From the NCBI RefSeq assembly GCF_020171805.1, contig NZ_JAIVAF010000001.1:186001-250000 (forward strand): a DNA stretch of 64,000 nt, written 5' to 3'. Below, piece after piece: positions 9,390 to 17,497 of the stretch. The stretch's first letter is position 1; each line of letters opens with the position of its first letter. The DNA is from Guptibacillus algicola (GTDB lineage: Bacteria; Bacillota; Bacilli; Bacillales; Guptibacillaceae). A program made the position numbers and the translations under genes. The notes under the pieces were generated by a model. It was not told where the DNA came from, searched no databases, and saw only the letters and a list, made by a program, of their open reading frames with translations.

Positions 9390-9929
9390 TCACCTCTGAA
9401 TCATTTTGAGATAGAGCAAGGCATAAGCTGTTTTTGCATCATGCACTTCTTTTGTATGAACCATTTCTTCTAATTCATCTAATGATAAATATAGAACATC
9501 TAGAAACTCATCTTCATCAGCAGATTGCTCACCTTTTTTAACAAGTCCTTCCGCAACGTAAAGGTGCACTAATTCATTTGCAAATCCAGGAGAAGTGTAG
9601 AAGGAAATCACTTCTGTTAACGACTGACACGTATACCCTGTCTCTTCTTCAAGCTCTCTAACTGCAGTGATTTCGGGTTCCTCTCCAACCTCCAACTTGC
9701 CTGCTGGGATCTCGACGATCGATTTCCCAAGCGCTTTTCGGTATTGTCTTACAGCAAGAATTTTATTATCTCTAGTCATTGCGATTACCGCGACAGCTCC
9801 TGGGTGATCGATCAGCTCACGCTTACTTTGCTTCCCATTTGGTAGTTCTACATCTTCCACTCTTAAATTAATTATTCGACCCTCATATAGTGTTTCTGAA
9901 CGAAGGGTCTTTTCATATAAATGATCCAT
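9390..9929 (-). CDS. nudF: ADP-ribose pyrophosphatase NudF
   Basis: This Nudix hydrolase splits ADP-ribose to AMP and ribose 5-phosphate. The 179-residue protein contains the Nudix box from G77 (GKLEVGEEPEITAVRELEEE and the following TGY), with the REXXEE core intact. AGGAG is 9 bases before the ATG. Its neighbours yqxK and mciZ are the same as in B. subtilis. Confidence 0.94.
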   Translation of the reverse strand: MDHLYEKTLRSETLYEGRIINLRVEDVELPNGKQSKRELIDHPGAVAVIAMTRDNKILAVRQYRKALGKSIVEIPAGKLEVGEEPEITAVRELEEETGYTCQSLTEVISFYTSPGFANELVHLYVAEGLVKKGEQSADEDEFLDVLYLSLDELEEMVHTKEVHDAKTAYALLYLKMIQR

Positions 9930-10043
9930 GTCCGCTCACTCCTGGTTCTAAAATTTGATTTCGATACATAAATTCTATCACAACAGACAGATAATAGGGG
10001 AACATCAGATGATTATGTATCGACTGAGTAGGAGGGTAAACTA

Positions 10044-10202
10044 GTGAAGATTTATATACAATCTAATGGCGTTACAATGGTCGGAAAACCAAAGCAGATT
10101 CAATTAATGATCAAGCACTATATGAACCATTACGAGACGATCGAAGAATGGATTCAAGCACCAAAAGCTAAATCTAAGTCGCACTTAAGACTGATTCAAT
10201 AA
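10044..10202 (+). CDS. mciZ: MciZ-like FtsZ inhibitor peptide, 52 residues
   Basis: MciZ is a sporulation peptide that caps FtsZ filaments and prevents Z-ring formation in the mother cell. Translation from GTG (SD AGGAGG, 8-base spacer) gives VKIYIQSNGVTMVGKP, then a central helix region and YETIEEWIQAP. This aligns without gaps to B. subtilis MciZ (40 residues, MKVHRMPKGVVLVGKA and YVKDWISKP) apart from one residue near the start. It has a 12-residue basic tail that B. subtilis MciZ lacks. It lies between nudF and yqkF as in B. subtilis and ends at a terminator. Confidence 0.85.
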   Translation: MKIYIQSNGVTMVGKPKQIQLMIKHYMNHYETIEEWIQAPKAKSKSHLRLIQ

Positions 10203-10204
10203 GT

Positions 10205-10233
10205 AAAGCTGCCCCTAATATGGGCAGCTTTTT
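10205..10233 (+). terminator. Terminator of mciZ
   Basis: AAAGCTGCCC pairs with GGGCAGCTTT around a short loop (CTAATAT) and is followed by TTC. It begins directly after the mciZ stop codon. Confidence 0.8.
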
Positions 10234-10304
10234 CAGTATTGAGTTACAAGAACCAACTATTATATTGGATAAACGATCTTACTTCACTCTATTTTAGAAG
10301 TTTA

Positions 10305-10844
10305 TTAACGGATCTCAGTTTGGAAAATAATTTTCATCTGATTAAGAAAAACGTCATGATGTTTTGAGAACGTGGCCATAGCACGTTTGTGTGCAACGGT
10401 TTTGAAACCTCTTGCATAAGCTCCGTACGCAGTCAGGAAATCACAAATATCCGTACATACCCCTGCTAGGTGAACGGTTTCAACACCTTTTGAACGGAGA
10501 ATGTCTTCGAGATTAGTTTGAAAAAAAGCATCATATTCTGGTTTAGGTACATACTCCACATTTTGGTGCATGCGATGTTCTTCATACCATACGTTTAACT
10601 CTCCATACAGTTCTTGGCCCCATGAGCCAACCACATTATGTACAGGCCATAGTTCAAAGTGAGAATCTTGCTCTTGATGCGCATCCATACAAATAATTAC
10701 TTCATTACCTTCTTCGATAAAAGAATCTGCAAGAGCTTTTATTTCAGGAACAATCGACTGCCCTTTCACTCCGACTGTTAAACTTCCGCGATCATGAACA
10801 AAATCATTACTCATATCTATGATTAATAGTGCTTCCTTCCCCAT
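10305..10844 (-). CDS. Isochorismatase-family cysteine hydrolase (nicotinamidase-like)
   Basis: The 179-residue protein starts at the ATG giving MGKEALLIIDMSNDF, with AGGAGG 7 bases upstream. The catalytic triad of the family is visible: Asp in IIDMSNDF, Lys in YVPKPEYDAF, and Cys in HLAGVCTDICDF. The VCTDIC motif and general layout resemble B. subtilis PncA, so deamidation of nicotinamide in NAD salvage is likely, though other amidases of the family cannot be excluded. Proximity to the ADP-ribose enzyme NudF is compatible with an NAD link. Confidence 0.8.
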   Translation of the reverse strand: MGKEALLIIDMSNDFVHDRGSLTVGVKGQSIVPEIKALADSFIEEGNEVIICMDAHQEQDSHFELWPVHNVVGSWGQELYGELNVWYEEHRMHQNVEYVPKPEYDAFFQTNLEDILRSKGVETVHLAGVCTDICDFLTAYGAYARGFKTVAHKRAMATFSKHHDVFLNQMKIIFQTEIR

Positions 10845-10975
10845 CAAAACGCCTCCTCTAGTCATTAACTATATCAGGTGATGTTACATGTGACAAGACA
10901 CCCTTTTTGTTAGCGTTAGGTGTTCATTTCACGATACACTAAAAGTAGTTATTATAGGGGAGGCAATGATAATCT

Positions 10976-11887
10976 ATGAAGAAAAACCAACTAGGTCATT
11001 CTAATCTTCACGTTAGTGAAATCGGATTTGGTACGATGTCGATCGGCACCGATCGGGAAAAAGGGATCTCACTTATCCACGAAGCAATTGATAATGGTGT
11101 CAATTTCATTGATACTGCAGATCTTTATGAATTTGGTTTTAATGAAGAAATCGTTGGAAAAGCTCTTCAAGACAGACGAGATTCCGTCATTCTCTCAACA
11201 AAAGGTGGGAATCACTGGGAGGATGGAAAGGAAGGGTGGTTCTGGGACCCATCCAAAAAACATATCAAAGAGGCATGTAAGCAAAGTTTGAAGCGATTGA
11301 AGACTGATCATATCGATTTATACCAATTACACGGTGGTACGATTGAAGACCCTATCGATGAAACGATTCAAGCTTTTGAGGAACTGAAACAAGAAGGTCT
11401 CATACGCGAATACGGGATATCGAGTATCCGTCCAAACGTTATCAGAGAATATGTAAAGCGATCTTCTATTACATCTGTCATGATGCAATATAGTATTCTT
11501 GACCGACGGCCTGAAGAAGAGATGCTTGATATGCTCCACAAAAATAACATTAGTGTCATTGCGAGAGGTCCACTTGCAAAAGGAATGCTAACAGATCGAT
11601 TCGAACATAAAGTAAAAGACGAGGGCTTTCTAACCCACTCAAAAGAGGAAGTACTTGAAATAGCTAGAAAACTATCGGATATGCAGGGGAGCGAGCGTAA
11701 TATGACTCAAACTGCACTACGTTATACTCTCGCTCATCCAGCAGTAGCAACGGCTATACCAGGAGCAAGTAAGAGCGAACAGCTGCTTGCAAACCTCACA
11801 GCGCAAAATGCCCCAGAATTAACTCAAAATGAGATCAACGAAATTCAATCAATTTCAAAAACAATTACGTATGATAAGCATCGGTAA
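10976..11887 (+). CDS. yqkF: Aldo/keto reductase YqkF
   Basis: This is an NADPH-dependent oxidoreductase of the AKR superfamily, 303 residues long, with a TIM barrel. Catalytic residues are in DTADLYEFG (Asp and Tyr), STKGG (Lys) and LYQLHG (His). The C-terminal cofactor loop AIPGASKSEQL is also present. Its place next to mciZ and nudF matches B. subtilis yqkF. The substrate is unknown. Confidence 0.88.
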   Translation: MKKNQLGHSNLHVSEIGFGTMSIGTDREKGISLIHEAIDNGVNFIDTADLYEFGFNEEIVGKALQDRRDSVILSTKGGNHWEDGKEGWFWDPSKKHIKEACKQSLKRLKTDHIDLYQLHGGTIEDPIDETIQAFEELKQEGLIREYGISSIRPNVIREYVKRSSITSVMMQYSILDRRPEEEMLDMLHKNNISVIARGPLAKGMLTDRFEHKVKDEGFLTHSKEEVLEIARKLSDMQGSERNMTQTALRYTLAHPAVATAIPGASKSEQLLANLTAQNAPELTQNEINEIQSISKTITYDKHR

Positions 11888-11890
11888 ATG

Positions 11891-11922
11891 AAAACGCAGT
11901 CTCAAATGAGACTGCGTTTTTC
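11891..11922. terminator. Bidirectional terminator between yqkF and scoB
   Basis: A 14-bp perfect stem (AAAACGCAGTCTCA / TGAGACTGCGTTTT) has T runs on both sides and sits between convergent genes. Confidence 0.9.
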
Positions 11923-11925
11923 TTA

Positions 11926-12594
11926 TTAAAATGCGTCCATAATGACGTCTTTCACAATAATATCAGGTTCTGTTGATGCCTTAATTTCATCAACAGTATA
12001 TCCTTTAGCAACTTCCCTTAGTACCAATCCTTCGTCTGCCACATCGAAAACAGCACGGTCAGTAATGATTCGATTTACAACACCTTTTCCCGTTAAAGGT
12101 AATGAGCAATCATTTAATATTTTCGGGTTGCCGCTTTTGTTAACGTGGTCCATGATGACAACGATTCGCTTAGCTCCATGGACTAAATCCATCGCACCAC
12201 CCATTCCTTTAATCATCTTACCTGGGATCATCCAGTTCGCAAGGTCACCATTCTTTGAAACTTCCATACCTCCGAGAATAGCCACATCGATATGTCCACC
12301 TCTAATCATGGCAAACGACTCTGCACTATCGAAATAAGCTGCACCTTGCATCGCAGTAACCGTTTCTTTCCCAGCATTGATTAGATCAGGATCCACTTCA
12401 CCCTCTGATGGATAAGGTCCTATACCAAGAAGACCATTCTCAGATTGAAGAACGATTTTCTTCCCATCAGGTATATAGTTTGCAACCATAGTAGGCATCC
12501 CGATACCAAGGTTTACGTAAAAACCGTCGTTAATTTCTTTTTCAGCTCTTCTAGCAATCTTTTCTCTCACTGCAGCTTTATCAACTTTTGTCAT
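11926..12594 (-). CDS. scoB: 3-oxoacid CoA-transferase subunit B
   Basis: With ScoA this subunit transfers CoA from succinyl-CoA (or acyl-CoA) to acetoacetate. The 222-residue protein has the subunit B signature [14 protein letters not shown] with the catalytic glutamate at residue 52, and [11 protein letters not shown] upstream. It lies 12 bp after scoA. Together with the thiolase and the divergent HMG-CoA lyase it completes conversion of acetoacetate to two acetyl-CoA. Confidence 0.93.
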   Translation of the reverse strand: MTKVDKAAVREKIARRAEKEINDGFYVNLGIGMPTMVANYIPDGKKIVLQSENGLLGIGPYPSEGEVDPDLINAGKETVTAMQGAAYFDSAESFAMIRGGHIDVAILGGMEVSKNGDLANWMIPGKMIKGMGGAMDLVHGAKRIVVIMDHVNKSGNPKILNDCSLPLTGKGVVNRIITDRAVFDVADEGLVLREVAKGYTVDEIKASTEPDIIVKDVIMDAF

Positions 12595-12606
12595 GGTTTA
12601 GCCTCC

Positions 12607-13293
12607 TTACCTAGTCGTTAGTCTTTCGATTCTCTTTTCTTGTTCACCAACGATCACTTTTTGTACATAGATACTTGGAGTATGAATTTGGTCTGGCTCA
12701 AGTGCTCCATTCTCTACAAGCTCTTCAACTTCAGCAATCGTCACTTCACCTGCTGCTGCAATCATAGGGTTGAAGTTCCTAGCTGTCTTATTGTATACAA
12801 GGTTCCCCATCAGGTCAGCTTTGGCAGCTCGAACAAGCGAGAAGTCTGCTTTGATTGCTGGCTCAAGCAAATATTCTTTTCCATCGAAACTTCTAACTTC
12901 TTTGCCTTCAGCGATTGGAGTTCCTACTCCAGCAGGTGTATAAAATGCTGGGATTCCTGCTCCCCCTGCACGAATTCGCTCAGCTAGCGTTCCTTGAGGA
13001 ATTAACTCTACTTCTAACTCTCCTGAAAGTACTTGACGCTCAAATTCTTTGTTTTCACCAACATATGAACCTACCATTTTCTTAATCTGCTTGTTTTTCA
13101 AAAGAAGACCAAGTCCCCAGTCGTCAACTCCACAGTTGTTAGAAATAACCGTTAGGTCTTTCACGCCTTTATCACGAATCGCCTTGATTAAATTTTCTGG
13201 AATCCCTACAAGCCCAAATCCACCTACTAATAGGGTTGCTCCATCCTGAATATCTTGTACTGCTTCGTCGAATGAGTTTAGTATCGGTTTCAT
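12607..13293 (-). CDS. scoA: 3-oxoacid CoA-transferase subunit A
   Basis: The 228-residue subunit shows the CoA-transferase I signature [14 protein letters not shown] near residue 22 and [14 protein letters not shown] around 113. It is encoded 22 bp after the thiolase, in the order thiolase-scoA-scoB. In B. subtilis scoAB is linked to other acyl-CoA genes. Whether acetoacetate or another 3-oxoacid is the main substrate cannot be read from sequence, but the HMG-CoA lyase next door favours acetoacetate. Confidence 0.93.
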   Translation of the reverse strand: MKPILNSFDEAVQDIQDGATLLVGGFGLVGIPENLIKAIRDKGVKDLTVISNNCGVDDWGLGLLLKNKQIKKMVGSYVGENKEFERQVLSGELEVELIPQGTLAERIRAGGAGIPAFYTPAGVGTPIAEGKEVRSFDGKEYLLEPAIKADFSLVRAAKADLMGNLVYNKTARNFNPMIAAAGEVTIAEVEELVENGALEPDQIHTPSIYVQKVIVGEQEKRIERLTTR

Positions 13294-13315
13294 ATCATTT
13301 ACGCCTCCTTCATAG

Positions 13316-14500
13316 TTAAGGTCTTTCTATAATTGTCGCTACCCCTTGTCCACCGCCGATACATAGCGTCGCAAGTCCATAGCGATTATTTCGACGTTTC
13401 ATTTCGTGTAAAAGTGTCACTAGTACTCTTGTTCCACTAGCTCCGATCGGATGGCCAAGTGCAATCGCGCCACCATTGACATTAAGAATGTCTCTATTAA
13501 ACTCTAAATCTCTACCTACAGCGAGTGACTGTGCTGCAAAAGCTTCATTTGCTTCAACAAGGTCCATATCACTCATCGATAGATTTGCTCGTTCAAGTAC
13601 CTTCTTCGTTGCAGGGACCGGACCGAGACCCATCACACTTGGATCTACTCCACCGCTTGCGTTTGCTTTAATCACTGCAAGGTATTCAACACCAAGCTCC
13701 TCTGCTTTTTTACGACTCATCAAGACTACAGCGGCTGCTCCATCATTGATTCCTGAAGCATTTCCTGCGGTTACTTTACCGTCTTTCTTAAACGCTGGTC
13801 TCAACTTCCCAAGTTTTTCAGCTGTTGTACCTGGCTTCACATATTCATCTGTATCAAAGACCACTGGATCTCCCTTACGTTGTGGAATTGACACAGGGAT
13901 AATTTCCTCGTTAAAACGCCCTTCTTCAATTGCGGCCTGTGCTTTTTGCTGACTTGATGCAGCAAAATCATCCATTTCTTCTCGAGATAAATTATAATGA
14001 TCGCAAAGATTTTCTGCGGTCACTCCCATATGATAATCATTAAACGCACACCATAGCCCGTCATGGACCATGCTATCGATCATCTTTTGATCGCCCATTC
14101 TTAAGCCATCTCTTGCTCCTTGTAAGAGGTAAGGCGCCTGGCTCATGTTTTCCATTCCACCAGCAACCACAATATCCTGGTCACCAAGTATGATCGACTG
14201 TGCACCGAGATGGACTGTTTTCAACCCTGATCCACACACTTTGTTGATGGTCATCGCAGGAGTCGATACTGGAATCTCTGCTTTTATGGCTGCTTGTCTC
14301 GCTGGATTTTGACCTAAACCTGCTTGAAGAACATTTCCCATAATGACTTCTTCTATTTGATCAGGCGTTATGCCGGCTCTTCGTATCGATTCCTTAATAG
14401 CTAGTGCCCCAAGTTCAGGTGCTGAAACATTTTTCAGCGCACCACTAAAAGATCCGATTGGCGTTCTGACAGCGCTTACAATAACTACATCTTGATTCAT
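13316..14500 (-). CDS. Acetyl-CoA C-acetyltransferase (thiolase)
   Basis: This 394-residue thiolase has the acylated cysteine C89 in [10 protein letters not shown], the histidine in [10 protein letters not shown] (near 350) and the second cysteine in CIGGGQG (near 380). The length and short loop region fit biosynthetic/degradative acetoacetyl-CoA thiolases such as MmgA and AtoB. As first gene of the thiolase-scoA-scoB operon it most likely cleaves acetoacetyl-CoA to two acetyl-CoA. The gene is divergent from HMG-CoA lyase. Confidence 0.93.
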   Translation of the reverse strand: MNQDVVIVSAVRTPIGSFSGALKNVSAPELGALAIKESIRRAGITPDQIEEVIMGNVLQAGLGQNPARQAAIKAEIPVSTPAMTINKVCGSGLKTVHLGAQSIILGDQDIVVAGGMENMSQAPYLLQGARDGLRMGDQKMIDSMVHDGLWCAFNDYHMGVTAENLCDHYNLSREEMDDFAASSQQKAQAAIEEGRFNEEIIPVSIPQRKGDPVVFDTDEYVKPGTTAEKLGKLRPAFKKDGKVTAGNASGINDGAAAVVLMSRKKAEELGVEYLAVIKANASGGVDPSVMGLGPVPATKKVLERANLSMSDMDLVEANEAFAAQSLAVGRDLEFNRDILNVNGGAIALGHPIGASGTRVLVTLLHEMKRRNNRYGLATLCIGGGQGVATIIERP

Positions 14501-14597
14501 AGTTTTCCTCCTTAAAGTGACTCTCTTCTACATAATTCTTACTTTGATAAGAAAACTCCTTCAAACAAAAAGAATTCCAATTATTCTAACGATTTTC

Positions 14598-14626
14598 TTG
14601 CAACAACCCACAAGCTCTGTTTTAAT
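14598..14626 (+). promoter_or_regulatory. Candidate sigma-A promoter of HMG-CoA lyase
   Basis: TTGCAA (14598-14603) and TTTAAT (14621-14626) are separated by 17 bp, and a cre-like site covers the expected transcription start just downstream. Confidence 0.5.
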
Positions 14627-14631
14627 GGAAA

Positions 14632-14645
14632 AGATAACGCTTACA
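14632..14645. promoter_or_regulatory. Candidate CcpA (cre) site
   Basis: Read on the minus strand, TGTAAGCGTTATCT matches the cre consensus TGTAARCGNTTWCA at 12 of 14 positions. Its position over the likely +1 of the HMG-CoA lyase promoter is typical of catabolite repression. Confidence 0.5.
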
Positions 14646-14663
14646 AATGAGGGGTTGATTATC

Positions 14664-15572
14664 ATGATACCAGATCACGCTACAATAATCGAAGTAGGAC
14701 CTAGAGATGGTCTTCAAAATGAATTCAATTACGTACCTACTGACAATAAGGTCTCATTCATAAAAGGGCTCAAAGAGGCAGGAGTTCGCGAGATGGAGCT
14801 TACATCTTTCGTTTCACCTAAGTGGGTTCCACAAATGAAAGACGCAAAAGAAATTGTCGCCTCATGTCTAGATGAATCGAGGAACTTTGTACTTGCACCA
14901 AACAGAAAAGGGATCGAACGCGTGAAAGAAACATCAGTCTCAGCTGTTGCTCTATTCGCTGGAGTAAGTAACTCTTTTAACAAAAAGAACAGCAACAAAG
15001 AAACGGATCAATTACTAGAAGAGTTAACCGTGTTGGTAGATGAATTGAAGCAAGACGGTTATTTTGTCCGAGCTTGTATATCAACAGCTTTCTATTGTCC
15101 TTATGAAGGGAAAATGGCTCTGAACGATACTTTAGCCATTTGTAGAAAGTTTGTTGATGCAGGCGTTGATGAGCTTAGTGTTGCTGATACAATCGGTATG
15201 GCTACCCCTCGGGAAGCCTACTTTGTCTTTGATACATTAAAAAAAGAATTTCCTAACACGCTTCTAACGGCGCACTTTCATGATACGAGAGGAATGGCTC
15301 TTGCGAATATTTATGCTTGTCTCACAGCAGGCATTTCAAGGTTCGACACGTCCGCTGGTGGGCTAGGCGGTTGTCCTTTCGCCAAAGGAGCAACAGGCAA
15401 CGTTGCAACAGAAAGCGTTGTTTACATGTTAGAACGAATGGGTGTGGAAACTGGAATAGACTTAGATAAGCTCATGACTGCAGTCGATGACATAGAGCCT
15501 CACCTCTCACGGTCCATCGATACGCCATATCGTACCCTTTATAAAAAAGAGATTTCAGCAAAGTCTAACTAA
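14664..15572 (+). CDS. Hydroxymethylglutaryl-CoA lyase
   Basis: The enzyme cleaves HMG-CoA to acetoacetate and acetyl-CoA, the last step of leucine catabolism. I chose the ATG giving MIPDHATIIEVGPRDG (302 residues) because GAGGGG precedes it and the family motif VGPRDGLQNE begins here; the open frame upstream is not coding. R14 and D15, H204 and H206 (metal) and the catalytic C237 in GGLGGCPFA are present. The divergent thiolase-scoAB operon uses its product acetoacetate. Similar to B. subtilis YngG. Confidence 0.92.
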   Translation: MIPDHATIIEVGPRDGLQNEFNYVPTDNKVSFIKGLKEAGVREMELTSFVSPKWVPQMKDAKEIVASCLDESRNFVLAPNRKGIERVKETSVSAVALFAGVSNSFNKKNSNKETDQLLEELTVLVDELKQDGYFVRACISTAFYCPYEGKMALNDTLAICRKFVDAGVDELSVADTIGMATPREAYFVFDTLKKEFPNTLLTAHFHDTRGMALANIYACLTAGISRFDTSAGGLGGCPFAKGATGNVATESVVYMLERMGVETGIDLDKLMTAVDDIEPHLSRSIDTPYRTLYKKEISAKSN

Positions 15573-15596
15573 CATATTTCAATTATGGTTAACTAA

Positions 15597-15628
15597 ATAT
15601 AGGAGAAGCACACTGTGCTCCTCCTATC
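15597..15628 (-). terminator. Possible weak terminator after the 53-residue ORF
   Basis: Minus-strand arms AGGAGGAGCAC / GTGCTTCTCCT form a hairpin followed by ATATTTAG. The T run is poor, so the call is tentative. Confidence 0.35.
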
Positions 15629-15785
15629 CTTTGAATATCGTTAAGATCGTGCTATAGATTAAAGCTAATATGATGCCTCCTATAAATGAAATTCGATCCA
15701 TTTTCTTTTCTTTTATAAAATTCGAGATCCCTTTCACAATAAGGTAAACAACAAAAAACATCAGAAAATAAGCTATAAACGACAA
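15624..15785 (-). CDS. Small membrane protein, 53 residues, TTG start
   Basis: The frame opens with TTG after AGGAGGGG (6-base spacer) and encodes LSFIAYFLMFFVVYLIVKG, a cytoplasmic basic loop (FIKEKKMDR), then a second hydrophobic helix (ISFIGGIILALIYSTILTI). It would be a hairpin membrane protein. The start lies 18 bp after the yqkB stop, so the two are probably co-transcribed. I do not recognise the family. The SD, composition and lack of overlap support a real gene. Confidence 0.6.
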   Translation of the reverse strand: MSFIAYFLMFFVVYLIVKGISNFIKEKKMDRISFIGGIILALIYSTILTIFKG

Positions 15786-15803
15786 GGTTAAACCCCTCCT
15801 ACT

Positions 15804-16121
15804 TTACGAAATACGATTGATATAACGCATCCTTGGATTCAGAATCTCATTATCACTTTTCAGCATAAAGCAATGATATTTTGGGAGATAGTCTACCTTC
15901 ATATTCTCATCAAAAAACACTGCGTATTGTTTCTGGACTCTAACGGGGCGGAAATTAGTTTCTATTTCTATGTCGAAGTCTAAAGGCTCTGCATCCAATA
16001 CGAGCTGTGTTACTCCGTTAACCACACATCCACAATCCTCAATATCATAATCTAGCTTTAAATACCCTTCTTGCTCTTCTTCTAGCCTCTCAATCGCTCT
16101 ATCGGTAAACTGTAACTTCAT
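15804..16121 (-). CDS. yqkB: YqkB-like HesB/IscA-fold protein
   Basis: The 105-residue protein (ATG 8 bases after AGGAG; another ATG lies one codon upstream) starts KLQFTDRAIERL and has the LDYDIEDCGCVVNGV segment characteristic of the YqkB subgroup of the Fe-S biosynthesis HesB fold. It keeps a Cys-X-Cys pair (CGC) but lacks the C-terminal Cys-X-Cys of IscA/SufA. It may therefore not be a classical scaffold. B. subtilis yqkB belongs to the same neighbourhood. Function unknown. Confidence 0.75.
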   Translation of the reverse strand: MKLQFTDRAIERLEEEQEGYLKLDYDIEDCGCVVNGVTQLVLDAEPLDFDIEIETNFRPVRVQKQYAVFFDENMKVDYLPKYHCFMLKSDNEILNPRMRYINRIS

Positions 16122-16300
16122 CATTTTCACTCCTCTTCCCTTTCATATTCGAAAGGTATATATACTATCGTGTTCATTCATCAAAAAAGGTTTTCTAAGA
16201 GTCATTTAAATCGATCATCATTCTCTTTTCAGCAACTTGCCTCTATTCCATTATAAACGCGAATAGCAAGAAATTGCACACCGGACGAAGATCTTCTGCT

Positions 16301-16328
16301 TAATCATATATGATTATTTCATATATGA
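16301..16328. repeat. Tandem palindromes, candidate dimeric operator
   Basis: TAATCATATATGATTA (16301-16316) is a perfect 16-bp palindrome, and its core TCATATATGA recurs at 16319-16328, exactly 15 bp further on. The 266-bp stretch 16131-16396 otherwise holds a TATAAT for yqkB near 16246-16251 and no gene. Repeated palindromes at fixed spacing suggest a cooperative regulator, identity unknown. Confidence 0.45.
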
Positions 16329-16362
16329 TCATTTAAGTATGCAAGAAACGAATTGCATAATG

Positions 16363-16393
16363 AAAGACAGGCCGTGAGCGACAGCCTGCCTTT
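16363..16393 (-). terminator. Terminator of the eight-gene transport/redox operon
   Basis: AAAGACAGGC pairs with GCCTGCCTTT (one mismatch) around an 11-base loop. On the minus strand it is followed by a short T-rich stretch and lies 4 bp after the last stop codon. Confidence 0.6.
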
Positions 16394-16396
16394 GGT

Positions 16397-17479
16397 TTAT
16401 TGGTAATTATCCATAAACCTTCGATCGATTTTATTTTTTAACTTCCATGAAAAGTGATGATGAAGACTTACTTTTCCATAAAGTAAAAGTCCTTCTTTAT
16501 TTCCAGTTGAGAGAATTGATAAATATTTTCCTTTTGGTTGAAACCGAATTCCGTCTTCACCTTTAATATAGCCTTTAATATTATTCCACAATACTTCTGA
16601 CTGCCTTACTGCAATTACACCTGATTTAGGAAGATTGGGATAAGCCCTAAGAGATGCACAATCTCCAGCTGCAAAAATAGCAGGATATTCCTTAACTTGC
16701 AGTGTATCTTCAACTAACAGATAGCCTTTATCATCCACAGGTAATTTAGATGTTTGAAATATACCTGGTGCTTTCGGGCCAGTCAACCAGAGAAGTTGAT
16801 CATACTTAATCTGATTTCCATTAGAAGTTACAATACTTAAAGAAGTAACGTTTGAGACTTTTTCGTTCTGGTGAACGTTCAACCCTTTTTCTCTAGCTAT
16901 TTGTTCGATTTTTGCTTGTGTTTTCTCATCTTCTTCCGCAAGAAGTGTAGACTGCGTAACTAGAGTTACTGGTGTTTTGCCTTCTGCTTTCCTCTTTGCA
17001 TGCAAGGAAAGTGCCATCTCTATCCCAGCGGCACCTCCCCCTATGACTACAGGATCTTCTGCTTCCCACATCGTACTTGCTACTTCTTCAATCCGATACG
17101 TTGGCTTAATTCGAAGCGCATGCTGTCTTACACCTGGGACATCGACTCCACCAGAATAAGATCCAATATCGATCGAAAGAATATCGTATGATACGATGTC
17201 ACCTTTCTCAGTCAACACTACCTTCGCTTTTGCATCGATCGATAATGCGGCTCCTTTTATAAAGGAAATATTAGCTTTTTCCGCCAATGTTGGAATATGA
17301 ATTCGGATATTTTCAAAATTATATAACCCTTCTATATAGCCCGAGAACATGCCTGAATAAAATTGGTATTCAGACGGTGATATGACTGATACCTCTACAT
17401 CTAACTCTTCCTCTTGCAGCTTCTTCATCAAGTAGAGATGAGCATGTCCCCCACCGATTAACAGTAACTTCTTTTTCAA
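16397..17479 (-). CDS. FAD-dependent NADH dehydrogenase-like oxidoreductase
   Basis: The 360-residue protein is a two-dinucleotide-binding-domain flavoprotein with FAD motif IGGGHAHL (8-15), NAD motif VIGGGAAGIEMA (about 145-156) and a C-terminal FAD motif FAAGDCA. GGGHAHL is typical of the Ndh-like group that is sometimes fused to or linked with SelD. It starts with TTG 8 bases after AAAGGA, 18 bp after the preceding flavoprotein gene. As the last gene of the operon it may recycle quinone or a partner flavoprotein. The substrate is unknown. Confidence 0.8.
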   Translation of the reverse strand: MKKKLLLIGGGHAHLYLMKKLQEEELDVEVSVISPSEYQFYSGMFSGYIEGLYNFENIRIHIPTLAEKANISFIKGAALSIDAKAKVVLTEKGDIVSYDILSIDIGSYSGGVDVPGVRQHALRIKPTYRIEEVASTMWEAEDPVVIGGGAAGIEMALSLHAKRKAEGKTPVTLVTQSTLLAEEDEKTQAKIEQIAREKGLNVHQNEKVSNVTSLSIVTSNGNQIKYDQLLWLTGPKAPGIFQTSKLPVDDKGYLLVEDTLQVKEYPAIFAAGDCASLRAYPNLPKSGVIAVRQSEVLWNNIKGYIKGEDGIRFQPKGKYLSILSTGNKEGLLLYGKVSLHHHFSWKLKNKIDRRFMDNYQ

Positions 17480-17497
17480 TCATATCATCCTTTTCTA

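Noticed and set aside
14517-14663. Upstream extension of the HMG-CoA lyase frame
   Set aside because: It contains the promoter and cre site, and the conserved protein starts at 14664.
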